From: Pseudanabaena galeata CCNP1313
Lineage (GTDB): Bacteria > Cyanobacteriota > Cyanobacteriia > Pseudanabaenales > Pseudanabaenaceae
Reading direction: 5' to 3'
Length of the DNA stretch: 64,000 bases
Assembly (NCBI RefSeq): GCF_029910235.1
Contig: NZ_CP112874.1
Coordinates: 1,426,001-1,490,000 of the forward strand
The first letter of the stretch is position 1. Each line of letters begins with the position of its first letter. The position numbers and the translations under genes were made by a program. This document shows, in pieces, positions 42,358 to 52,230 of the stretch. The notes beneath the pieces were generated by a model. The model did no database searches, had not been told where the DNA came from, and saw only the letters and a list, made by a program, of their open reading frames with translations.

Positions 42358-42735
42358 ATGAGTGAGCATTTTCTAATAATTGACGATTCCGCAATTCAAA
42401 GACATTTATTAACTTCTTTTTTGAAGGATCTTGGCCATTCTGTAGATTTTTGCGAATCAACTATTGGCGCTTTGGATAAAATCATCAACAATTCCTACAC
42501 AGCTATTTTTTTGGATATTGTTTTGCCTGAACAAGATGGTTATAAGTTTTTGCGAGAACTGCGATCGCATCAGCAGCTTGCCGATCAGTACGTGATTTTA
42601 TGCTCAACCAAAAGTACCAAACTGGAAATTGACTATGGTTTAAAACGAGCCAAAGCTAATGACTATCTACCTAAGCCCGTTAGTCGTGAGTCACTGTCTG
42701 AAGTCTTGAAGAAATTACCACAACGTGTGAAATGA
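42358..42735 (+). CDS. PilH/CheY-like single-domain response regulator
   Basis: 125 residues from the ATG at 42358; AGGA about 9 bases upstream favours it over the ATG at 42349. A lone REC domain: FLIIDDSAIQRHLL, FLDIVLPEQDGYKFL, LCSTKST and YLPKPVS. As in PilH/PixH, it should be a phosphate sink or second output regulator in the pilus/phototaxis pathway. The stop overlaps the next start by 4 bp (ATGA), so it is translationally coupled to the CheW-like gene. Confidence 0.9.
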   Translation: MSEHFLIIDDSAIQRHLLTSFLKDLGHSVDFCESTIGALDKIINNSYTAIFLDIVLPEQDGYKFLRELRSHQQLADQYVILCSTKSTKLEIDYGLKRAKANDYLPKPVSRESLSEVLKKLPQRVK

Positions 42736-43313
42736 GCATTCCTGCCAACACAGAGAACTTACTTGATCTTCAAGTTGCACCAAGTAATCGATATATTGTG
42801 GCAAAAGTTGGCGATCGCTCAGTTACTTTTCCTGATGTTCTAATATCAGAAATTATCATTCTCGAACGCAAGTCCATTTTAGTTTTGCCCTTTTACGAAA
42901 CGGCAATAATTGGTGTAACCCATCACCAAGCAACTGTGATGCCTTTACTATTATTAAGATTGTTAATGGGGGAGCAACGCACTTTAATTACTGAATCTCT
43001 AACAGTGGTGAGGTTAAGTAAACTTGCCGATAATTTGGGCAATAAAAATCTTGGTGGGGTCGGGATAATCGTGGATCGCGTAGTCAATAGTCTCACTATT
43101 AATGAGTATCAAGAGCTAGATGTACAAGCATCGGACTCAGTTGATCCAACGCTCCCATCCCTTAGCTTTACCGATTCTATCAAGAACGCTCCAAAAAAAG
43201 TAAACCAAACAGTAGCGTATATTAAGGAGAACGAGTATACTCCCATTGAAATTATCCTATCGAGTATTCCTACTGATATTTGGCAACCACAACGCTGGCA
43301 GATTTCTAGCTAA
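42732..43313 (+). CDS. CheW-like adaptor (PilI/PixI type)
   Basis: 193 residues. CheW fold: YIVAKVGDRSVTFPDVLISEII, LPFYETAIIGVTHHQATVMPLLLLRLLMG and GGVGIIVDRVVNSLTINEYQEL. The loop and motif order fit PilI/PixI, which links the chemoreceptor to the CheA-type kinase. The CheA partner is not in the window. It sits between pilH-like and pilJ-like genes, the usual order. Confidence 0.88.
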   Translation: MSIPANTENLLDLQVAPSNRYIVAKVGDRSVTFPDVLISEIIILERKSILVLPFYETAIIGVTHHQATVMPLLLLRLLMGEQRTLITESLTVVRLSKLADNLGNKNLGGVGIIVDRVVNSLTINEYQELDVQASDSVDPTLPSLSFTDSIKNAPKKVNQTVAYIKENEYTPIEIILSSIPTDIWQPQRWQISS

Positions 43314-43437
43314 AGCTAAGTAATTGCTATATGTACAGGTGAAGACATACCTATTTGGCTACATGATTTACATGATTGTGGCAAGTATAGTGTAGGATGA
43401 TTCTCACAAAAATGCTACGATCCTTTCCCTATAGCGA

Positions 43438-46400
43438 ATGCATATGGCAAGCACATCTAATAAAAATCGAGCGACCTCTTTAGGTAAGAGCAATCAGTCA
43501 TCTGCAAAGCGATCGCCTAAGTCGCCGAACACATCCAAACCAAATAAGCCTAAAGGCTCAATGGGGCTGGGGTTATTGCTGATTGTGATCGGGACATCGC
43601 TAATTGGGTTGGGTGGTTTAGGATATTTTGTCTATCAAGAATTATTAAGTAGTTCTCGGCGGGAAGTTGATCGATCTGCCGAAGCTCAAACCCGTCAGCT
43701 TGAATCAAAACTCACAAATGTGCAGCAGACCGTCGATGGAGTCGCGATTGCGTCAAAAGTTTTATTGCAACAACAGCCGCGTCCAAGGGTAGCGGCTCCG
43801 TTTCAAAGAATATTGGTAGAGAGTTTGCAAAATGCCAACTCTGTCTCAGGTATGGGGATCACATCAAATGGCAATTTACTATTCCCACCCGCCAAACCAC
43901 TTGTACCCTATGTCTGGAAAGAACAGTCTGGCTTAAAGCCTGAAACCTCTGGGCAAAAACTGGCTGCTCCCAATGACAAATTATTGTCAGGCGATCGCCC
44001 CGATATTCCCAAAGCCGCCTTTTATCAAGAAACATTGAAGGGCAAAGCTTCTTGGTCACAGCCATATAGCGCTGTGGGCAAAACGATTATTACCTATAGC
44101 GCTCCCATCAGTGACGGACAAAAAGTAGTCGGTATCGTTAACGCAGATGCGATCGCCAGTGAGATTTTGTCAGTGGTTGATACAGCCACCCAAAATCCTA
44201 CTGAAGAAAGCAAAATTGGTTTTGTTGTGGCTAGCAGTAGTGGCAAAGTAATTTCTGCCTCTTCCCAGTTTCAGGCATCTGAGACCCAAAATCCTTCAGT
44301 TACGCAGGCTCTCACTAGTCTGGCTCAACAAGCTAAAACTGAACCATCAGGAATTACTCAAACTGGAGGTTATATCTGGGCTTACCGCAAAATCGCAGGC
44401 AGCGATTTGCTCGTTGCCGCACAGTTACCTGAATCAGAAATCACCAATAAACTAATAATTTTGGTCGGTGGTGCGGCGGTGGGCATCAGTGTGATCTTAG
44501 CGATCGCCATCTTAGGATTTGTCAATTCCCTCAAAAAGCGACTTCAGCCCCTTACAGAAGAATGCGATCGGTTCCTAAGTCAACAAGGAAGTTCAGGTGT
44601 CAATATTGCAGGCAAAGATGAAATTGATCATCTTGGACTCTCACTCAAAAGTACTTTCCAACAAGTCAAAACCAATGAAATTCGCTTACGTAGTGAATTA
44701 AGTCAAGCATCTTCCGCCGATGACATCTCGATGACCGCGCAAATCCAACAGAACTTTGCAGAAACAGAACTAATGGAAGCGGAAGTTGGGGATCTCCTTG
44801 ATGTGGTCTCATCAATGGAAGAGGGAGATCTGACCATTGAAGCTCAAGTAAATGATCGCGCCACAGGACTAGTTGCCGATACACTCAACCGTTTACGCGA
44901 AAAACTGGTGGAGATTATTTCCAGCGTTTTGGGGACAGCCCAACAGGTAGCACAGGGAGCTGCTGATCTTGAAGAGTTAACCAGAACTGTGGTGTTAAAC
45001 ACCGCCGAACAAGCTCAATCGGTTACCCAAGGTCAAGCCTTAACCGAACAAGTAGCAGCGATCGCCGAGCGATCGGCTGCACAGGTCAATGTTGCTAACC
45101 AATCACTGCAAGAAGTTCGTGACACAGTTGCTTCTGGACAAACATCAATTAATACTCTAACTGACAGTATCAGTGTCTTGCAGACAGGTTCAGCCCAGAT
45201 CGTACAGAGGATGAAAACGCTGGGTGAATTCGTCGGCTTAGCAGAACAGTTCGTACAAGATCAGGGACAAATTGCTTCGTTAACCCAAGTGCTAGCCCTT
45301 AATGCCACCCTTGTCGCCGCCCGCGCTGCTGAACAAAAAGACCCCAAACAATTTTCTAGTGTGGCTCGTGAATTTGAATCGATCGCAGGTCAAGTTAATG
45401 ATTTGGCAACGCAAACTAATGACGGACTGACGGTGCTACAACAGCGCACATCTCAAATCCAAACCGTGGTAACGGCGATCGATGCTGAAGTGCAGAATTT
45501 GAGTGGACTGGTAGCTGGATTCACTTCAGGCGTAGAGTCATCGCAATCTGCCTTCAATAGCATCCAAGTAGCTACGGAGGAAGTTGTGCAAATTGGACAA
45601 GCTATTACTGAGTCTAGCGCCGAAATCGCTGATGCCGCAGGATCTACAGCAAGTTATATCAGTGAAATTGCCCAACTAGCTGATCGTACTGCTGACCTCA
45701 CGCGATCGGCCAGACAGCAAGCCGAGGCAATGGGAAATCAGGCTCAACAATTATTACAAGGCATTCAATTTTTCCGCTTGCCAGAATCCTCAGGGTTTGT
45801 CATCTCTGCAAATAATGCGATCGCTTCAGACGCTTTTGACAGCCCCGATACATCTGCCAACAATTTGTTTGATTCATCGACAGAATCCAGTAGTACTGAA
45901 GCTAATAATTTAGGTTTGGTTGTACCTGCGATCGCTGTAGCTGCGACAGCATTCACCTTATCTCAGACAGAACAGAATAAAACGGCAGGCAAATATGCAT
46001 CCCCAGAAGAGGAAGACAACACTGCTACTGATGGTCAATACCTTGAAAATCTACTTGACGAAGGCATTGGTAACGATTTTGCCGAAAGTCATGCAAATCA
46101 GTTATCAGTAGAGCAAAGTCTTGATTCTATTTCAGAAGATTTCATTTCAGAAGAGTTTCTTGACAATCAAAATCAAGAACAAACAGTATACTCTGATCAA
46201 ACGGAGATATCTTTAATCGAAGAATCACTTCTTGCCGATCTCAAGCAAGAAATCTATGATGAATCTTCACTTGATGAGATTTCTCTTACTGAAGCGTCGT
46301 TCAAAAATCCCATGGAGGGGGTTAACGAGTCGGCAATCCACGATGCAGCAAGTGATCCAATGATTGTCTCTGCTACTTCTTCATTCTTAGAAGATACAGC

Positions 46401-49008
46401 TTTTGGAATTCCCTCACCGCTTGCTGAAGATGCAAATCTTCATTTACCAGCGTTTGTCGATTTTACAATTCCCGATCTAGATGATGAAGATTTTCATATC
46501 CCAAAAATGAATATAGAGTCTACGTTAGATAATTCTAACTCATTCTTTGACAGTAGCGATTTAATCCAAGATACAGCCGTGGATACCTATAGAGCGGATT
46601 TCGATCCATTTACGATGGATGATCAAACATCTATGCAGCCATTAATAGCATCTGATGATTTAGCGATCGCCGCTAGCGATCATATTTTAACTACATCAGA
46701 TACAAGTATTCCTGTAAATAATTTGGAGAATATTGCTGACAATATTGAATTTTCTGAGCTTGAAGATTATAGCCAGTTCTCATCAGATAATACAAATGAA
46801 TCCTTAGAGCAATCTATAGAAAGCTCCTCTAACGAGGCTTTTAGCAATACTTTCGATATATCTTTTGACGAATCCCCATTTGATCGAGCTTTAGATGAAG
46901 CCCTGAGTGACTCTCTAGATCAGACTTTTACTGCTGATAATACTTTTGACGAATCGGCTCAAGATGTATTGAATATTGAACTAGCTGATTTGCCATCACA
47001 AATTCCAGACATGTATCTTGATTCATCTTCCGACGATGATTTTATAGAAGAGTTTACTTTTGATGTAGATGAAAATCCCTTAACAAATGAAACTAATTCG
47101 ACCGAAATTGATAGTTTATTTGATTCGAGCCTGAATCAAGGAGAAGATAGATTTACAGAGGAAATCATTGGAGATTTTGAAGATCAAACAGATGATTACG
47201 TAGTATCAATGGAATCTTCAGATTTAACTGAAGCAGAAATCTTTTCTGAAGGATTTTTTGATGACAGTTCTAGTCAAGACATGTCTAATCAAGAAATTGA
47301 CGAACTTATCCCTAACCCATTTGATTTCTCTTCAGGTATTCAAGATGATGACTCTCTTACTTCAGACCCTCAGCATTCAGAAACATCGCTGCTATACCTA
47401 CCCGATGAGCAATTAGAAGATCTCTCTCCCTTACTTAATGAAATCAACGTAATTGCTTCAGAAAATATTAAAGATCCATTTGATGGTTCTATGGATCTTC
47501 AAGAAGACATCCTAAATATAGAGATGGATCTAGAAGCCGATACACAAGAAAATGCGTTATTAGATGCAGCAGAACAACCGCCAGTCAGTCTACCTGAAGA
47601 TATTTCTGAGAGCCTTTCATTTGAGTTAGAAGACAACTTGACAGCTACTCAACTCTCTCTAACTAATGCTAATCAATTGTTTAATGAGTCTAAAGTAATA
47701 GAATCTATTGAGCAGGATGTTTTAGAAGATATCGATCCCTTTACTGTACAACTCAATCCTCAAGAGATTATTAACAGTGATGAAGCATTTGTTTCAGAAT
47801 TCACACAATCGTATTCTGAAAATGATGATGCAGATGTCTCAACTATGCCAGAGCAAGATTCTGAGACGGCTTTTCCTTCATTGTTTGGCGCAAGTGAGGA
47901 TCTAGAAGAATTGGATGACTTTGAGCAAAACTGGCAATCTGACATTCAAGAAGAGTTGCCTGAAGCTCAAGATTCAGTTGTGAATAATAGTCCTAATGAA
48001 ATCTTCGATCTAGTAGACTTTGCACAGATTGAAGAAATGGACAATGCAATGGACAATGATTTATCAGATGAAACATTTGATGAAGTATTTAGTTTAGATG
48101 TAACTGAAGATTTTAGTACTTTAACAGGTTCTCTAAATGAAACATCTTCTATGGACTTAGCAGAAGGTTTGTCGATTGACGAACAAGAGTTAGACTATCA
48201 AGAATTTATTAATCGTTCCGAAGCTAATAACTTCAATGTCGATGAGAATACATCGGATTTTGCAGGATTTACTGAAGATTCAGAAACTGATGAAGAATCA
48301 ATTCTATTTAGCGAAATATCAGAAATAGGAAATTCCATAGACAACTCTGAAGAACTTGAAGAATCAGTTGTTTTTGGGGCGATCACCGAAAATCTAGTTG
48401 AAGATTCTTCAGTAGTCTTTCCAGAATTTAGTATCTCTGAAACTAGTAATTTAGAATTAGATTCTCTATCTATTGAATCCATACCTGATCATTCCCTAGA
48501 ATTTTCAGATAATTGGTTTGATGAAATTGCAGGAAAAGATCAAGACAATACAGAAGTTACCAGCTTAGATGATGAAGATATATCTATTGGATATCCATCT
48601 AAAGATGCAATTGTTGAAATTTCAGATATTGAGTCCTATGGATTTGCTGATAATTTACTGAATAGTCTACTGGATGAATCTGATGAAAAGTTTGATAATG
48701 TATCTATGGGTTTACCAGATTTAGAAACATTGCCAGACTTTTCCGATCTTAGCCATGATCCTTTTGCAATTGAAGATAGCGAAAATGAATTTGGAAAGGA
48801 GCCTAAGTTTGACTTTTCGGACTTTGATGCACCAATAATAGATCCAGTTAATACAGCAAGAGCAGAAATTGATGATTTCCTTTCGGGGGATTTAGGGATA
48901 CCAGATATCTTTGAGGAAAATTTTAAACCTAAACCTCAAGAAACTAAATCTTTAGATGCCGACAATAATCCGCTTCAAACAGACAAACCACATACAAACG
49001 AAGCTTAA
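43438..49008 (+). CDS. PilJ-like methyl-accepting chemoreceptor with giant acidic tail
   Basis: 1856 residues, about twice a normal PilJ. A basic cytoplasmic start (1-40), TM1 (about 42-66), a periplasmic dCache-like sensor (about 70-335, SGMGITSNGNLLFPP ... KTIITYSAPIS), TM2 (about 338-363), HAMP, and a signalling coiled coil with the tip SLTQVLALNATLVAARAAEQ (about 618-637). It ends near residue 790. The last ~1060 residues (from about 45810) are dominated by D, E, S, N and L/F, with almost no K/R and many short (D/E)xxF or SLDE-like motifs, so it is probably disordered and strongly negative. The frame is intact and both halves are in one ORF. M3 is an alternative start. Confidence 0.92.
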   Translation: MHMASTSNKNRATSLGKSNQSSAKRSPKSPNTSKPNKPKGSMGLGLLLIVIGTSLIGLGGLGYFVYQELLSSSRREVDRSAEAQTRQLESKLTNVQQTVDGVAIASKVLLQQQPRPRVAAPFQRILVESLQNANSVSGMGITSNGNLLFPPAKPLVPYVWKEQSGLKPETSGQKLAAPNDKLLSGDRPDIPKAAFYQETLKGKASWSQPYSAVGKTIITYSAPISDGQKVVGIVNADAIASEILSVVDTATQNPTEESKIGFVVASSSGKVISASSQFQASETQNPSVTQALTSLAQQAKTEPSGITQTGGYIWAYRKIAGSDLLVAAQLPESEITNKLIILVGGAAVGISVILAIAILGFVNSLKKRLQPLTEECDRFLSQQGSSGVNIAGKDEIDHLGLSLKSTFQQVKTNEIRLRSELSQASSADDISMTAQIQQNFAETELMEAEVGDLLDVVSSMEEGDLTIEAQVNDRATGLVADTLNRLREKLVEIISSVLGTAQQVAQGAADLEELTRTVVLNTAEQAQSVTQGQALTEQVAAIAERSAAQVNVANQSLQEVRDTVASGQTSINTLTDSISVLQTGSAQIVQRMKTLGEFVGLAEQFVQDQGQIASLTQVLALNATLVAARAAEQKDPKQFSSVAREFESIAGQVNDLATQTNDGLTVLQQRTSQIQTVVTAIDAEVQNLSGLVAGFTSGVESSQSAFNSIQVATEEVVQIGQAITESSAEIADAAGSTASYISEIAQLADRTADLTRSARQQAEAMGNQAQQLLQGIQFFRLPESSGFVISANNAIASDAFDSPDTSANNLFDSSTESSSTEANNLGLVVPAIAVAATAFTLSQTEQNKTAGKYASPEEEDNTATDGQYLENLLDEGIGNDFAESHANQLSVEQSLDSISEDFISEEFLDNQNQEQTVYSDQTEISLIEESLLADLKQEIYDESSLDEISLTEASFKNPMEGVNESAIHDAASDPMIVSATSSFLEDTAFGIPSPLAEDANLHLPAFVDFTIPDLDDEDFHIPKMNIESTLDNSNSFFDSSDLIQDTAVDTYRADFDPFTMDDQTSMQPLIASDDLAIAASDHILTTSDTSIPVNNLENIADNIEFSELEDYSQFSSDNTNESLEQSIESSSNEAFSNTFDISFDESPFDRALDEALSDSLDQTFTADNTFDESAQDVLNIELADLPSQIPDMYLDSSSDDDFIEEFTFDVDENPLTNETNSTEIDSLFDSSLNQGEDRFTEEIIGDFEDQTDDYVVSMESSDLTEAEIFSEGFFDDSSSQDMSNQEIDELIPNPFDFSSGIQDDDSLTSDPQHSETSLLYLPDEQLEDLSPLLNEINVIASENIKDPFDGSMDLQEDILNIEMDLEADTQENALLDAAEQPPVSLPEDISESLSFELEDNLTATQLSLTNANQLFNESKVIESIEQDVLEDIDPFTVQLNPQEIINSDEAFVSEFTQSYSENDDADVSTMPEQDSETAFPSLFGASEDLEELDDFEQNWQSDIQEELPEAQDSVVNNSPNEIFDLVDFAQIEEMDNAMDNDLSDETFDEVFSLDVTEDFSTLTGSLNETSSMDLAEGLSIDEQELDYQEFINRSEANNFNVDENTSDFAGFTEDSETDEESILFSEISEIGNSIDNSEELEESVVFGAITENLVEDSSVVFPEFSISETSNLELDSLSIESIPDHSLEFSDNWFDEIAGKDQDNTEVTSLDDEDISIGYPSKDAIVEISDIESYGFADNLLNSLLDESDEKFDNVSMGLPDLETLPDFSDLSHDPFAIEDSENEFGKEPKFDFSDFDAPIIDPVNTARAEIDDFLSGDLGIPDIFEENFKPKPQETKSLDADNNPLQTDKPHTNEA

Positions 49009-49044
49009 CTTATTCTTACAGCAATTACCGATCAAGCGAAACAT

Positions 49045-49093
49045 AAGAAAAAATTAGAAAGCGTTGCTTTGCAACGCTTTCTAATTTTTTCTT
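49045..49093. terminator. Hairpin after pilJ-like gene
   Basis: AAGAAAAAATTAGAAAGCGT pairs with ACGCTTTCTAATTTTTTCTT around the core GCTTTGC, 37 bp after the stop. Strong stem with a T-rich 3' arm, so a probable terminator. The core AAAGCGTTGC/GCAACGCTTT is the same as in the hairpin at 38380. Confidence 0.65.
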
Positions 49094-49126
49094 CGATTGG
49101 GTTTAAGCGTAAAGCATTGTAATTTA

Positions 49127-49237
49127 ACGTCAGTTCGACAAAAGCGAAAAATGGTAAGAATCGCTAAGCGATTCTTACCATTTTTCGCCATTTGCGGCAT
49201 GCGAAGCACGCCGCAAATGGCTATATCGAACTCACGT
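49127..49237. mobile_element. MITE (IS982-type ends), copy C
   Basis: 111 bp, starting ACGTCAGTTCGACAAAAGCG and ending TATATCGAACTCACGT. Internal hairpins AAATGGTAAGAATCGCT/AGCGATTCTTACCATTT and GCCATTTGCGGC...GCCGCAAATGGC. Perfect 7-bp target duplication TAATTTA at 49120-49126 and 49238-49244. The body matches copy B in inverse orientation with scattered base changes. It does not encode protein. A separate AAAACACAAC hairpin follows at 49259-49290. Confidence 0.88.
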
Positions 49238-49430
49238 TAATTTAGTATGAGGGTCTTCAAAACACAACATAGCTTCACCTGTTGTGTTTTAGCATAGCTC
49301 CTTCAAAGCTATAGGCTGAAAATAATAACATTTTTAGAAAAGTAAAACCACACAAACCGCGTCATCTCTTTTCTGAGTTAGCGATCGCTATATACTAAGA
49401 TTTACGCGCCTAAATTACAAATTTCTATTC

Positions 49431-50561
49431 ATGCTTGCCGCCAGCCCCGATCTAGTAGCCCTAGCCAGATCTCAAATTATATTACTGACCCAAAGTCTGG
49501 GTGCAGTTGCTAGTGCTATCTATATCACTGAAAATGTCGCCGACGGGATGCCTACCAATCTAATTGAGGTTGCCGTATTCCCTGAAGATGATTTGGCAGC
49601 GCTGCCAGAAACTTTTCCAGAAAATTTGCCCTTGTTATCAATAGAGGTTGGTGGTCTAGTAAAACAACGCCGATTTGTACTGCCCTTGATTTATGAGGAA
49701 ACAATTTTAGGCTTTCTGATGACAGGAAGAGACGATCGCGACTGGCAGGAATATGAACAATCGCAAATTCAACAAATTGCCAATACTTTAGCGATCGCCT
49801 GTGCTTTAGATCGTCGCAATCAATGGTTAGTCGCGAACCAACAGCGCCACTATGAAGAGCAAAGCAATTTTTTTGCTTCTTTATTGCATCAACTTCGCAA
49901 TCCTCTGACAGCAATTCGCACTTTTGCTCAACTTTTATCACGGCGCATCATTGAGTCAGATCCTAATCAAAAATTTGTAACGGGGATTTTGCGCGAGACT
50001 CAGCATATTCAAGATCTGCTTAATGAAGCAGATCGCCCTGAACCATTGCTACTACCGCAAGCCGAACATGAAAAAGCCCTATTACCTGCGGCAACTATAG
50101 ATCTTGCACCTGTAAATTTAAACGGAATTTTGGAGGCGATCGCTAATTTTGCCAGTGCGATCGCTCAAGATCGCAATATTCAGTTTCTATCTAATATTCC
50201 ATCTCATTTACCAAAAGTAGTAGGTAATGAATCAGGGTTAAGAGAAGCGATCGGTAATTTGGTAGAGAATGCCCTTAAGTACACCCCTGAACGTGGCTAT
50301 GTGTTGCTGGGTGCAGATGTGAAACCTGACACAGTTTATATCTATGTTCAAGATACAGGGGTGGGAATTCCTGATGCTGATTTACCAAGGCTATTTGAAC
50401 GTAGTTTTCGCGGTAGACAAGCGGATGGCGATATTTCTGGTACGGGGCTAGGGCTAGCGATCGCCAATGAATTGGTACAGAAAATGGAAGGAAGTATTCA
50501 TGTGATTAGCCAAGTGGGTAAGGGAAGTACTTTTGCGGTGACACTCAAGCGATCGGCATAA
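49431..50561 (+). CDS. Sensor histidine kinase with GAF-like N-terminus
   Basis: 376 residues. The N-terminal 135 residues look GAF-like (LARSQIILLTQSLGAVASAIYIT ... FVLPLIYEETILGFLMTGRD). Then HisKA with FFASLLHQLRNPLTAIRTFAQLL (His in LLHQLRNP), and an ATPase domain with N box IGNLVENALKYTPERG, G1 VQDTGVGIPDADL, F box RLFERSFRG and G2 GTGLGLAIANEL. Soluble, with no membrane helices. Its location after the chemosensory genes is separated by hairpins and a MITE, so it is probably an independent unit. Confidence 0.9.
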   Translation: MLAASPDLVALARSQIILLTQSLGAVASAIYITENVADGMPTNLIEVAVFPEDDLAALPETFPENLPLLSIEVGGLVKQRRFVLPLIYEETILGFLMTGRDDRDWQEYEQSQIQQIANTLAIACALDRRNQWLVANQQRHYEEQSNFFASLLHQLRNPLTAIRTFAQLLSRRIIESDPNQKFVTGILRETQHIQDLLNEADRPEPLLLPQAEHEKALLPAATIDLAPVNLNGILEAIANFASAIAQDRNIQFLSNIPSHLPKVVGNESGLREAIGNLVENALKYTPERGYVLLGADVKPDTVYIYVQDTGVGIPDADLPRLFERSFRGRQADGDISGTGLGLAIANELVQKMEGSIHVISQVGKGSTFAVTLKRSA

Positions 50562-50600
50562 AACACAAAAGCCCCGCAATGCGGGGCTTTTGTGTTTTAT
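50558..50600. terminator. Bidirectional terminator
   Basis: ATAAAACACAAAAGCCCCGC pairs perfectly with GCGGGGCTTTTGTGTTTTAT around AAT, including the kinase stop region, and lies between convergent genes (kinase on plus, DUF4912 gene on minus). T-rich arms on both sides fit rho-independent termination both ways. Confidence 0.85.
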
Positions 50601-50608
50601 GTGTAACT

Positions 50609-51892
50609 TTAGCTAATCCATTCAGGAATAGCTTCTTCTTTGGTGTTGGTACGACGCTCAAGGGTTTGACGCTCGAACTTCATGTGAATGGCTCGATTTT
50701 GTTCGCCATCCGCAGCAACCGCAAAGATGGGATAGTCTTGAATACCATCTTGGAAAGAAGTATGGAAGCGGAATGTACCGTCAGCATTGAGCTTAATCGG
50801 ACGACCGCCAATGGTGACGGAAGCATCAGGCTCAGTTGCACCATAGACGATTAATTCAGCATCAGCAACTAACCAGAATTGGCGAGGACGAATTGGCGCT
50901 TCGCTAGAGAAGAAACTATAGCTGGACATACCAATGCCAGAGTAGTTAATGCCGCTAGCACTGATTGCACCTGCCGCACCTGCAAACAATCCTGCCCCAG
51001 AGGGGAAGACGTAGGAGCTGATAGACTCAGGAGCCATACCAATGCCCGACTCATGCTGCATAGAGCCATAGAGAGAGCCAGAGATTCTCTGAACTTCAGC
51101 TTCACGGGCAATATTGAAGATTTCGTCGTAGGAAGTATCGCTGCTGGTAGTAGCCGTTTCTTCGGGAGCAGGAGCAACCTTCTTAGCTGGAGGAACCAAA
51201 GTGAAGAAGGTTTGACCCTTGAGTGTTTGATCCCAAGGTACAGTAATGAAGTTGTCTTCTACCCATTCTGATGGGAATACTGGGGGAACATGAACAACCT
51301 TGGAGCGAGTTAGCACTAACCAACGTCCATCGGCACAACGATAGCCAAGTTCCGCTACATAGTCGCGATCGCTAATCGGAATTGGTAAGTACCATTCGCG
51401 AGCAAGTTCATCGCTGTTGTATTCCTGTAAGTTATTGGGAGTTTGGTAATCCAAATTAACATCAGTGGCATCATATAGACGTAGAGCCAACTGCTGTCCA
51501 CCTTGACGGCGTAACTCTTCTTTTTGAGAATTAGGCACGTCCCAATACACGTAAGCCCATTGGGGATCACGAGGTAATAGAACGATACGACTTTCCCCAT
51601 AACCACTTGGTAAATCACCGATACTTTGATCAATGGCAGCAAGTGATTCTAGGTTTTCTTCTGTTTCTTCACTACCCACATTAAACTTTGATGCTTCCAC
51701 GATTTCCTGTGTCTCCGAGTTACTACTATCTGCTTGGGTTGAGGCTGCACCTTGAGCCGTAAGAATAGTTTGAATATCAGCGAGTAGCTGAGATTTTCGC
51801 ATTCGACTGTAACGAGAAATCTCTAGCTCTGCTGCTACTTTGCGAAGCTGACGCAAGGTCATTTCTTCTAGGGGAGGACGTTCCCTCGCCAT
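50609..51892 (-). CDS. DUF4912 protein with N-terminal Rho-N/SAP-like motif
   Basis: 427 residues from ATG at 51892 (MARERPPLEEM); ATG at 51907 adds five residues. The first 45 residues (EMTLRQLRKVAAELEISRYSRMRKSQLLADIQ) are a Rho N-terminal/SAP-type helical motif. A DUF4912 domain follows (RIVLLPRDPQWAYVYWDVPN ... REWYLPIPISDRDYVAELGYR), and the C-terminal segment FWLVADAELIVYGATEPDASVTIGGRPIKLNADGTF is also family-typical. Widespread in cyanobacteria, function unknown. A Gly/Ala/Ser-rich flexible segment (FPSGAGLFAGAAGAISASG) separates the two conserved parts. Confidence 0.88.
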   Translation of the reverse strand: MARERPPLEEMTLRQLRKVAAELEISRYSRMRKSQLLADIQTILTAQGAASTQADSSNSETQEIVEASKFNVGSEETEENLESLAAIDQSIGDLPSGYGESRIVLLPRDPQWAYVYWDVPNSQKEELRRQGGQQLALRLYDATDVNLDYQTPNNLQEYNSDELAREWYLPIPISDRDYVAELGYRCADGRWLVLTRSKVVHVPPVFPSEWVEDNFITVPWDQTLKGQTFFTLVPPAKKVAPAPEETATTSSDTSYDEIFNIAREAEVQRISGSLYGSMQHESGIGMAPESISSYVFPSGAGLFAGAAGAISASGINYSGIGMSSYSFFSSEAPIRPRQFWLVADAELIVYGATEPDASVTIGGRPIKLNADGTFRFHTSFQDGIQDYPIFAVAADGEQNRAIHMKFERQTLERRTNTKEEAIPEWIS

Positions 51893-52115
51893 ACAATTAA
51901 CCTCCAACTGCTTTTAATGGTATCTACCTTAGTTTCACTGAACTGAGGTTTCGGTCTGTAGCTAAGTACATTCTGCCAAATTTTCAGAGAAGGTCAATGG
52001 CTGAAAGGGTTATCTTCTATCGGTTTAGGCAAGTTTATTGATGATTTTTAGTACAAATACTTAGCTAAAACCAAATACCTGTCATTGTTGTGGCGATCGC
52101 CTTGGCAAATTTAAT

Positions 52116-52157
52116 AGGGGATCGCAATGTTATGAAATCATGACATTGCGATCCCCT
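52116..52157. repeat. Hairpin upstream of psb27
   Basis: AGGGGATCGCAATGT pairs with ACATTGCGATCCCCT around a 12-base loop. It sits 74 bp before the psb27 start, within a 323-bp divergent gap (51908-52230) that should hold both promoters. No other structure is recognised there. Confidence 0.75.
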
Positions 52158-52230
52158 CCTTTGGATACTAGGGGAGGTTGCCCGAAAAGCCATAAGATTA
52201 AAGGGACAACAAATATGTATTTTTATAAAT

